Assembly: GCF_008017415.1 (NCBI RefSeq)
Contig: NZ_VRSV01000001.1
Coordinates: 248,001 to 312,000 of the forward strand
Direction of reading: 5' to 3'
DNA from: Microbacterium hatanonis
GTDB lineage: Bacteria; Actinomycetota; Actinomycetes; Actinomycetales; Microbacteriaceae
DNA: 64,000 nt
The position numbers were made by a program, and so were the translations under genes. Numbering within the stretch: the first letter of the stretch is position 1; each line of letters starts with the position of its first letter. Below, in pieces: positions 42,739-49,887 of this stretch. A model generated the notes under the pieces. The model ran no database searches. It worked only from the letters and a program-made list of their open reading frames with translations, and was not told the origin of the DNA.

Positions 42739-43853
42739 TGGGGCGGGCGCTCCGCGTCGCCGTCATCGCCCCGTCGCGGCATCCCATCCGCCAACCGCAC
42801 CCCGGGGGCCTCGAGGCGTGCGTGTGGGAGCGCGTGCGGGGTCTGCGCGCGCGGGGCCACGACGTCACGCTCTGCGGGCCCGACGGGTCGGACTTCCTCG
42901 ACGGTCCGCCCGAGTTCGTGCTGCCGCGTCCGCACTGGGCGAGCGACGAGGAGCCCTCCGACACCGCCTACCCGCGGGGCTATCTCGGTCGGATCGACGA
43001 CGCGATGGAACGGGCCATGGGCCACCTCGCGCGCCACAGCGACCGGTTCGACGTGATCGACAACCACAGCCTCCACGGCGCGCCGATCGCGTGGCGCGAT
43101 CGGGTGGGCATCCCGATGGTCACGACCCTCCACACGCCTCCGCTTCCCGACATGATCGCCGCGGCGCGATCGACGACCGGCGCCGAGCACCGGTTCCTCG
43201 CCGTCAGCCGGCACACCGCCCGGGAGTGGGACGCCGCCGGGGTCGAGTCGATGGTCTTCCCCAACGGCGTCGACACCGATCGGTGGACGGCGGGACCCGG
43301 CGGCGACCGATGGGTGTGGTTCGGGCGCATCGTGCCCGAGAAGGCGCCCCACCTCGCGATCGACGCTGCTCTCCTCGCCGGCAAACGCATCGTACTGGCC
43401 GGCCGTGTCGGCGACGCAGAGTACTTCGAGACGGAGGTGCGGCCCCGCCTGGGTGCGCAGGCCCGCTACGTCGGGGCTCTCCGGCAGAGCGCCCTCGCCC
43501 GGCTCGTCGGCCGAAGCGCCGTCGCGCTCGTCACCCCGATGTGGGACGAACCGTTCGGCCTCGTGCTCGCCGAGACCCTCGCCACCGGCACTCCGCTGGC
43601 CGCGTTCGACGCCGGCGGCGTGCGCGAGGTGGTCGCCGCGGCACCCGGGGCGATGGTCGTCTCACGGGGAGACATCGACTCGCTCGCGCTGGCCGCTGCG
43701 GAGCTCGCCGAGCGGTCGGCCCTCGAACCGGGCCTGCGGGTGCAGATCCGGGCGGCCGCGGTCGCGCAGTTCTCCCTCGAACGGCGCCATGCCCAGCTCG
43801 AGGGGCTGCTCGCCTCGGTGGCCGTGGGCGCCCAGCGTCTCGAGGTCGCGTGA
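42738..43853 (+). CDS. GT4 glycosyltransferase
   Basis: 371 residues, canonical GT4. N-terminal GGLEACVWERVRGLRARGHDVTL, FPNGVDTDRW, WFGRIVPEKAPHLAID (K is part of the donor site) and the EPFGLVLAETLATGTPLA motif with the paired glutamates. The ATG overlaps the preceding stop (TGATG). Next gene overlaps by GTGA. Confidence 0.92.
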   Translation: MGRALRVAVIAPSRHPIRQPHPGGLEACVWERVRGLRARGHDVTLCGPDGSDFLDGPPEFVLPRPHWASDEEPSDTAYPRGYLGRIDDAMERAMGHLARHSDRFDVIDNHSLHGAPIAWRDRVGIPMVTTLHTPPLPDMIAAARSTTGAEHRFLAVSRHTAREWDAAGVESMVFPNGVDTDRWTAGPGGDRWVWFGRIVPEKAPHLAIDAALLAGKRIVLAGRVGDAEYFETEVRPRLGAQARYVGALRQSALARLVGRSAVALVTPMWDEPFGLVLAETLATGTPLAAFDAGGVREVVAAAPGAMVVSRGDIDSLALAAAELAERSALEPGLRVQIRAAAVAQFSLERRHAQLEGLLASVAVGAQRLEVA

Positions 43854-44848
43854 GCGGAGTCGGCTGGTACGTGCACCATCACGGGCGCGGCCACCTCACG
43901 AGATTCGAGGCCGTGCGTCCGCACCTCCCCGGTCCGGTCGTCGCGTTCTCCTCGCTCGACGCGCCGTCCGACCTCGCGCCCGACACGCGGTGGGTCGTCC
44001 TGCCCCGCGACGACGCCTCCTACGTCCGCGACGGCGTGAGCGTCGAACCTCGGTCGTCCGACCCGACGGCGGGGGGCCTGCTGCACTGGGCGCCGCTCGG
44101 CCACCCGGGGCACCGGCAGAGGCTCGCGGCGATCGCCGCAGCATCCGTCGATCTCGACGCGTTCGTGGTCGACGTCTCGGTCGAGGTGGCGCTGTTCGTC
44201 CGGCTGCTGGGTCTTCCGACCGTCGTCGTGACGCAGCCCGGAGACCGCACGGACGGGGTGCATTCCCTCGCGTATCGCGTGGCGGACCGCATCCTCGCGC
44301 CGTGGCCCGAGGGGGCGGTGCCGTCGGTCGCCCTCGACGAGGCGCGCGACCGCGTCGCGTGGGTGGGCGGTGTTTCACGGTTCGCCGGGCGCCCCCGCAC
44401 CGTCGCGCGCGAGCCGCGGTCGGTGCTGGTGCTCGGTGCCGCGCTCGTCGGCGGGGCGCTCGAGCAGGCGCGCGCCGAGGCCACGGAGGCCGGGTGGACG
44501 TTCCGCACCGTCGGAGCGGATGCTGCGCAGTGGAGCGCCGACCCCTGGGACGCCCTGTGTGCGGCCGAGGTCGTCGTCAGTGCGGCAGGTCAGAACAGCG
44601 TGGCCGACCTGGCTGCCGCCCGCGCACGCGCCGTGGTCATCGCGCAGGAGCGCCCGTTCGACGAGCAGGCGGCGACCGCCGCGGAGCTCGACCGCACGGG
44701 ACTCGCCGTGGTGTCGCACGTGCCGGAGCCCGGCGGATTCGTCGCGCTGCTCGACCGGGCGTGCACGCTCGAGCCGCGGTGGGAACGGTGGCGCACCGAT
44801 GGCGCGCCCGAGCGCGCCGCGGCCGTGATCGCGTCGGTGATGCGGTGA
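43850..44848 (+). CDS. MurG-like GT28-type glycosyltransferase
   Basis: 332 residues. N-terminal GWYVHHHGRGHLTRFEAVRPHLP, an AEVVVSAAGQNSVADLAAARARAVVIAQERPFDEQ region matching the GT28/MurG donor site (SxAGxxT/SxxE with the following conserved Gln), and a poorly conserved middle. It starts with GTG overlapping the previous stop (GTGA). Donor is probably a UDP-sugar. Not MurG itself, which would be in the dcw cluster. Confidence 0.8.
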   Translation: MSGVGWYVHHHGRGHLTRFEAVRPHLPGPVVAFSSLDAPSDLAPDTRWVVLPRDDASYVRDGVSVEPRSSDPTAGGLLHWAPLGHPGHRQRLAAIAAASVDLDAFVVDVSVEVALFVRLLGLPTVVVTQPGDRTDGVHSLAYRVADRILAPWPEGAVPSVALDEARDRVAWVGGVSRFAGRPRTVAREPRSVLVLGAALVGGALEQARAEATEAGWTFRTVGADAAQWSADPWDALCAAEVVVSAAGQNSVADLAAARARAVVIAQERPFDEQAATAAELDRTGLAVVSHVPEPGGFVALLDRACTLEPRWERWRTDGAPERAAAVIASVMR

Positions 44849-45639
44849 CCACCGCGGTGCTGACCGTGGCCTCGCGAGCGAGGGCGGCGCACGTCGACCG
44901 CCAGCGCGCGTTCCTCGCGCAGCTCGAGCGCCCCGACGTGCTGCGGGCGGAGGCCTGGCTCGACCCCGAACCCCCGACCGGCGACGGCATCCTCGTGCAC
45001 GTCCCGCCGGGGGAGTTCGGTCTGCGCGTGGGCGAGGGGCGCAACGCCGCCGCCGCCGCGGCGATCGCCGGCGGTGCCGACCTGCTGATCTTCCTCGACG
45101 CCGACTGCCTCCCCGGCCCCGGTCTGATCGAGCGCTACGAAGCGGTGGCTCGCGAGTCCGGCCTCTACGCCGGACCCGTGACGTACCTGGCCGAGGGCAG
45201 CATGCCCGAAGACCTCCGCTCGCTCGAAGCTCTGACGCGGCCGCACGCGGCGCGACCGTGGCCGGCCGATGCTGAGGTGCTCCGCGCAGACCCGGCGGCC
45301 TACGACCTGTTCTGGTCGCTGTCGTTCGCCGTGTCGGTGTCGACCTGGGAGGAGATCGGAGGCTTCTCCGAGGCGTTCCAGGGATACGGCGCCGAAGACA
45401 CCGACTTCGCCTGGCGCGCGCGCGAGATGAACGTGCCGCTGCTCTGGGTGGGGGGCGCGCACGCCTACCACCAGTGGCATCCGACCTCCGATCCGCCCTG
45501 GCAGCACCTCGACGACATCCTGCGAAACGGCGCCGCCTTCGCCCGCCGCTGGGGTCGGTGGCCGATGAGCGGCTGGCTGGAGAAGTTCGAGCGCGCCGGC
45601 GCGATCACCCGCGACGGCGAGGGTTGGCGCCGCGTCTGA
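44845..45639 (+). CDS. GT2-family glycosyltransferase
   Basis: 264 residues: VGEGRNAAAAAAIAGGADLLIFLDADCLPGP (DxD site), then GGFSEAFQGYGAEDTDFAWRA with the acceptor/base ED and a C-terminal HQWHPTSDPPW. GTG start in a GTGA overlap. Last gene of the rightward operon of four overlapping transferases; no transporter or polymerase follows. Confidence 0.88.
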   Translation: MTTAVLTVASRARAAHVDRQRAFLAQLERPDVLRAEAWLDPEPPTGDGILVHVPPGEFGLRVGEGRNAAAAAAIAGGADLLIFLDADCLPGPGLIERYEAVARESGLYAGPVTYLAEGSMPEDLRSLEALTRPHAARPWPADAEVLRADPAAYDLFWSLSFAVSVSTWEEIGGFSEAFQGYGAEDTDFAWRAREMNVPLLWVGGAHAYHQWHPTSDPPWQHLDDILRNGAAFARRWGRWPMSGWLEKFERAGAITRDGEGWRRV

Positions 45640-45684
45640 CGAGCGGTCGCGGGCTGAGCCGCAGCATCCGATCAACACTGTCGC

Positions 45685-45748
45685 GTGCGAATCACCGCAC
45701 CGATGCGGCGCGGATGGTGACTCGGGCGGTTGCGTGGTGATTCAGCAC
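45685..45748. terminator. Bulged inverted repeat between convergent genes
   Basis: GTGCGAATCACCGCA (45685-45699) pairs with TGCGTGGTGATTCAGCAC (45731-45748) apart from single-base bulges, with an 8-bp perfect core GAATCACC/GGTGATTC. It sits between the end of the glycan operon and the convergent 2'-5' ligase gene, as expected of a bidirectional terminator, but it may be a small repeat element. Confidence 0.45.
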
Positions 45749-45768
45749 TCGATCGCCGTGCGCCCGCC

Positions 45769-46275
45769 TCACGACATGTCGGTGACGGTGGCGGATGCGG
45801 CGTCCCATCGCCGGAGCGACAGCCCGGATCCGACGTGGGGCCCGCCGAGCAGGGCGAGCGCCTCGGGAAGCGTCTCGAGCCGCAGCCGGCGCGCGAGGGT
45901 GACGTGCGGGGTCCATTCGCCGGGCGCGGTGTGCGCCGCATCCGTTCCCGGTCCTGCCGCGGCATGGACGGCGGTGTGGAGGGCGACGAGCTCATCGCTG
46001 GGCTCGACCCGCCACGCGAGGACTCCGCGGTCGCCGTGGCCGAAGACCACCGGTTCGGCGAGGGCTAGAGCGACGGGCAGCCGGGCGATGGCGTCGGGGA
46101 AGGCGGACGCCGCGAGCTCGGGGCGCACGAGCAGCGTGACGTGCGGGCGGTTCGTGGGGGAGCGGTAGGCGCCGAGGCTCGACATGCCCGCCGCGGCGAG
46201 GCTCTGCCAGTCGGCGCGCACCCGAGCCTCGGTGTCGGGGTCGAGGAGCAGCTCGATGCTGACGACGTCGCTCAT
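45769..46275 (-). CDS. 2'-5' RNA ligase family protein (2H phosphoesterase)
   Basis: 168 residues with the two HxT motifs of the 2H superfamily, RPHVTLL (about 45) and TPHVTLA (about 125). Members hydrolyse 2',3'-cyclic phosphates or ligate RNA ends. Both catalytic pairs are intact. Confidence 0.87.
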   Translation of the reverse strand: MSDVVSIELLLDPDTEARVRADWQSLAAAGMSSLGAYRSPTNRPHVTLLVRPELAASAFPDAIARLPVALALAEPVVFGHGDRGVLAWRVEPSDELVALHTAVHAAAGPGTDAAHTAPGEWTPHVTLARRLRLETLPEALALLGGPHVGSGLSLRRWDAASATVTDMS

Positions 46276-46341
46276 GTCTTCAGCGACAGTACCGCCGCCC
46301 GGCTGCGCCCGCGCTCCGCGCCGATCACCGACACACGCGGA

Positions 46342-46397
46342 TCGGCCGAGACACCGCGCCTGGCGTGATGTCTCGGCCGAAAATGGTGTCTCGGGCC
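46342..46397. repeat. Three-copy palindromic repeat, possible REP element
   Basis: TCGGCCGAGACA (46342-46353) and TGTCTCGGCCGA (46369-46380) are perfect 12-bp inverted arms; a third copy GGTGTCTCGGGCC follows at about 46385-46397. It stands downstream of the hydrolase gene at 46420 (minus strand) and upstream of the 2'-5' ligase gene. No T-tract. Interpreted as a REP-like or terminator hairpin. Confidence 0.5.
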
Positions 46398-46419
46398 CGA
46401 CCGGCGGAAGGCGCAGCGG

Positions 46420-47256
46420 CTACTGCTGGATGAACGCGAGGATGTCGGGGTTGATGACGTCGGCGTGGACCGTGAGCATCCCGTGCGGGTAGCCCTCGTA
46501 GATCTTCAGGGTGGAGTTGCTGAGGAGCTCGTGCTGCTTCAGCGATGCGTCCTTGTAGGGCACGACCTGGTCGTCGTCGCCCTGCGTCACCAGGACGGGG
46601 ACGGAGATCGCCTTCAGATCCTCGGTCTGGTCGGTCTCGGAGAACGCCTTGATGCCTTCGTAGTGCGCGAGCGCGCTGCCCATCATGCCCTGGCGCCACC
46701 AGTTGGCGACGACGGGCTCGGAGACATCGACGCCGGGACGGTTGAAACCGTAGAACGGACCGGAGGCGACCGCCTGGTAGAACTCGGCGCGGTTGGCGGC
46801 CAGCGCGCTGCGGAACCCGTCGAAGACCGACACGGGCGTGCCCTCCGGGTTGGCGTCGGTCTGCACCATGAGCGGGGGGACCGACGAGACGAGGACGGCC
46901 TTCGCGACGCGTCCCTGCGGCTCCCCGTACTGCGCGACGTAGCGGGCGACCTGGCCGCCCCCGGTCGAGTGTCCGATGTGGACGGCGTTGCGCAGATCGA
47001 GGTGCTCGACGACGGCATTCGCGTCGCTGGCGTAGTGATCCATGTCGTGACCCGTACCGATCTGGGACGACCGTCCGTGGCCCCGTCGGTCGCTGGCGAC
47101 GACCCGGAAACCCTTGCCCAGGAAGAAGAGCATCTGAGCGTCCCAGTCATCCGCCGACAGCGGCCAGCCGTGGTGGAACATGATGGGCTGGGCATCACGA
47201 GGGCCCCAGTCCTTGTAGTAGATCTCCGCGCCATCTTCCGTGGTCACAAACGACAT
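46420..47256 (-). CDS. Alpha/beta hydrolase, non-heme chloroperoxidase-like
   Basis: 278 residues. Oxyanion-hole HHGWP near residue 30, nucleophile elbow GHSTGG with catalytic Ser, Asp in VLVTQGDDDQVVP and His in YEGYPHGML: a full catalytic triad. Closest to the cofactor-free chloroperoxidase/arylesterase group. Start ATG 47256 with GGAGG seven bases before it. An AT-rich stretch TACTTTTGTTCAGAC at 47377-47391 may hold the promoter. Confidence 0.9.
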   Translation of the reverse strand: MSFVTTEDGAEIYYKDWGPRDAQPIMFHHGWPLSADDWDAQMLFFLGKGFRVVASDRRGHGRSSQIGTGHDMDHYASDANAVVEHLDLRNAVHIGHSTGGGQVARYVAQYGEPQGRVAKAVLVSSVPPLMVQTDANPEGTPVSVFDGFRSALAANRAEFYQAVASGPFYGFNRPGVDVSEPVVANWWRQGMMGSALAHYEGIKAFSETDQTEDLKAISVPVLVTQGDDDQVVPYKDASLKQHELLSNSTLKIYEGYPHGMLTVHADVINPDILAFIQQ

Positions 47257-47527
47257 GGTCAATCCTCCAGGTTCGTTACATTCCGAGCGTCTCTCGGGAC
47301 GACTGTGGGACGATCCCGGCCGCTGATCCAGCCGGAAGCGCGTTCACGATAACGCCCGGTGCTCCCGGCGCCGCTCCTACTTTTGTTCAGACTCCCGCGG
47401 CCGTTTCCGGCGACGCCGCCCGATGCTGCACGTCTGCGGAGTTTCCGACATCTGTCCTGTGCCCGGGCGAGCGCCGGCCCGTAGCGTCTGGCCCACGAGT
47501 GCCGCAGCGAACCGAGGAGGAGCACGC

Positions 47528-48037
47528 GTGAACGGCTACGTCGAACACCACCCGAAGGACATCCTCGGCGCGGGCGCGACGGCCCCGGACTTCGCCCTGC
47601 ACCGCTCTCCGGAGGAGACGATCCGTTTGTCGACGCTCCGCGGCAAGCCGGTGGTTCTTGTGTTCTACCCGGCCGACTGGAGCGCCGTGTGCGGTGACGA
47701 GCTCAACGTCTTCAACGAAGCCGAATCGCTCCTGGCGGCCGCCGACGCGGAGGTCCTCGGGATCTCCGTCGACGGCGTCTGGTGCCACCGGGCATTCGTC
47801 GCCGATCGCGGATTCCGCTTCGCTCTCCTCAGCGATTTCGAGCCGAAAGGTGAGGTCTCCGCGCGCTACGGCGCATACGACTTCCACGCCGGTACGAGCA
47901 GGCGAGCGCTGTTCGTCATCGACGAGTCAGGCCTCATCGCGTGGAGTCATCTGTCGCCCGTCGACGTGAACCCCGGGGTGGACGGCGTCCTCGACGCGCT
48001 CGATGCCCTGAAATCCCCTGCCGTTTCCCGCGATTGA
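47528..48037 (+). CDS. Peroxiredoxin (AhpC/TSA family)
   Basis: 169 residues of thioredoxin-like fold. The peroxidatic cysteine sits in FYPADWSAVCGDEL, replacing the commoner TPVCTxE context, and a second cysteine in VWCHRAF could resolve it. GTG 47528 follows a strong GAGGAGG. It forms a compact group with the DsbA-like (13-base gap) and MFS genes, a redox-stress unit. Confidence 0.88.
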   Translation: MNGYVEHHPKDILGAGATAPDFALHRSPEETIRLSTLRGKPVVLVFYPADWSAVCGDELNVFNEAESLLAAADAEVLGISVDGVWCHRAFVADRGFRFALLSDFEPKGEVSARYGAYDFHAGTSRRALFVIDESGLIAWSHLSPVDVNPGVDGVLDALDALKSPAVSRD

Positions 48038-48050
48038 GAGTGGATCTGCC

Positions 48051-48587
48051 ATGTCACACCTTCGAATACCGGTCTCCGACCAGGACCACAGCATCGGCCC
48101 GGTGGACGCACCGGTGACGCTCGTCGAGTACGGCGACTACCAGTGCCCCTATTGCGGCGAGGCATTCCCCGTCGTGAAGCAGATCCTGGAGCGGTACGAC
48201 GGCGAGATCCGCTTCGTCTTCCGCAACTTCCCCATCCAGGAGATCCACCCCGAGGCGGTCGACGCCGCTTTCGTCGCCGAGTTCGCAGCGGATCACGGCG
48301 ATTTCTGGCGAGCCCATGACCTGCTCTACGAGAACCAGTCCGAGCTCGGCCCTCAGCTCTACCAGCAGATCTGCGACACGCTCGGCCTCAGCGTCGCCGA
48401 TCTCCAGAAGGCTGCGAAGGAGAGCACTTACTCCGCTCGGATCCGGGCGGACGAGGAGGGCGGCATCCGCAGCGGGGTGAACGGCACGCCCACCTTCTTC
48501 CTCAACGGTGCCATCGTCGAAGCCGGAACGGGCGGACTCGCGGACGCGGTGCGGTCCGCGCTCGCCGACCCGAGACGGAGATCCTGA
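48051..48587 (+). CDS. DsbA-family thioredoxin-domain protein
   Basis: 178 residues. Active site CPYC (about 32-35) in YGDYQCPYCGEAF, the helical insertion, and the cis-Pro loop GVNGTPTFFLNG. No signal peptide is visible, so it is probably cytoplasmic, unlike secreted DsbA. Such proteins occur with NhaA and peroxiredoxin in related genomes; here an MFS gene follows. Confidence 0.9.
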   Translation: MSHLRIPVSDQDHSIGPVDAPVTLVEYGDYQCPYCGEAFPVVKQILERYDGEIRFVFRNFPIQEIHPEAVDAAFVAEFAADHGDFWRAHDLLYENQSELGPQLYQQICDTLGLSVADLQKAAKESTYSARIRADEEGGIRSGVNGTPTFFLNGAIVEAGTGGLADAVRSALADPRRRS

Positions 48588-48590
48588 CCC

Positions 48591-49829
48591 GTGGCGCAGC
48601 GCGTCACCCCCCTCGGGCTACCGCAGATCTCCCACGGGGCGGGGTTCTGGGTCGTCGCGACCGCATTCCTCGCGGTGATGGCCTACGCGACCGTCCCGAC
48701 CCCGCTCTACCCGCTGTACCAGGAGCTCGACGGCTTCCCCGTCGCCGTCATCACCCTGATCTTCGCCGCGTTCGCAGTCGGCGTGGTGATCAGCCTGTTC
48801 CTCCTCGGCCACGTCAGCGACTGGATGGGGCGACGAAGGATGCTGAGCGTCGCCATCCTGGTCGCGGCCCTCTCGGCCGTCCTGTTCCTGCTCTGGACGG
48901 AGGTCCCCGGGCTTCTCGTCGCCCGCCTTGTCAATGGAGCGAGCGTGGGGATCCTCACCGCCACGGCCACCGCGCATCTCGGGGAACTGCGCGCACGGGC
49001 TCGACCCACGGAGAGCGTCATCGTGGCCGCATCCGTGGCCGGCGCCGCCAACCTCGGCGGCCTCGCGCTCGGGCCGCTCATCGGCGGAATGTTCGCGGAG
49101 TTCCTCCCCGACCCTCTGGTTCTGCCGCACGCCGTGTTCCTCGTCGTGCTGATCGCCGCCGCCATCGCGGTCACGTGCGTGCCGGAGACCGTGTCGCCGC
49201 CGGAGGAGCCGCGGCCCTACCGACCGCAGCGGATAGCCGCCCCGCCGCACTCGAGAATCGCATTCGTCGCCGCCGGGTTCGGTGCGTTCGCGGGGTTCGC
49301 CCTGTTCGGTCTGTTCACCTCTCTGGCCCCGACGATCCTCATCGGCACGTTCGACGAACGCGACCACCTTCTCGCCGGAGTGACGGCGTTCTCGGTCTTC
49401 GGGGCCGCGGCCGCAGGACAGGTGGTCCTGGCCCGGGTGCCGCTGCGCATCCAGCTCTCGATCGCGGCCGTCTGCTGCGCGGTAGGCCTCGCCGCCGTCG
49501 CCGCCGGCGCCTTCGCGCCCTCGCTCGCCGTCTTCCTCGGGGGTGGGATCGTCTCCGGCGTGGGTGTCGGCGTCCTGTTCAAGGCCGCCGTCACCACCGC
49601 CTCGGGGCTGGCCGAACCCGGTCGTCGCGGCGAGACGCTGGCGCTCATCTTTTTGATCGCCTACTGCGGGCTGGCTGTTCCCGTCCTGGCCATCGGAGCG
49701 ATCCTCACCGTCGTTCCTCAGAGCACCGTGCTCCTCGTCTTCGCCACCATCGTGCTGGTGGCCACCGTCTCCGCGGCGCTGGTGATGCGCCGTGCGCCCG
49801 TCGCAGCGGCTCCGAGCCGTTCGGTGTGA
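48591..49829 (+). CDS. MFS transporter
   Basis: 412 residues, 12 predicted helices. Helix 2-3 loop GHVSDWMGRRRML is the MFS motif A, and a second-half PGRRGETLALIFLIAYC matches other drug-efflux MFS members. GTG start four bases after the DsbA-like stop. Substrate unknown; small-molecule efflux is likely. Confidence 0.88.
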   Translation: MAQRVTPLGLPQISHGAGFWVVATAFLAVMAYATVPTPLYPLYQELDGFPVAVITLIFAAFAVGVVISLFLLGHVSDWMGRRRMLSVAILVAALSAVLFLLWTEVPGLLVARLVNGASVGILTATATAHLGELRARARPTESVIVAASVAGAANLGGLALGPLIGGMFAEFLPDPLVLPHAVFLVVLIAAAIAVTCVPETVSPPEEPRPYRPQRIAAPPHSRIAFVAAGFGAFAGFALFGLFTSLAPTILIGTFDERDHLLAGVTAFSVFGAAAAGQVVLARVPLRIQLSIAAVCCAVGLAAVAAGAFAPSLAVFLGGGIVSGVGVGVLFKAAVTTASGLAEPGRRGETLALIFLIAYCGLAVPVLAIGAILTVVPQSTVLLVFATIVLVATVSAALVMRRAPVAAAPSRSV

Positions 49830-49887
49830 GACGTCGAGTGAGCGACGGCATGAACCTGCCAGACTGACCGCATCGAAAGGGGACGCC

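Noticed and set aside
4105..46397. CRISPR array or phage attachment repeats
   Set aside because: Only isolated inverted repeats and one short tandem duplication were found; no regularly spaced direct repeats, cas genes, integrase or tRNA gene.
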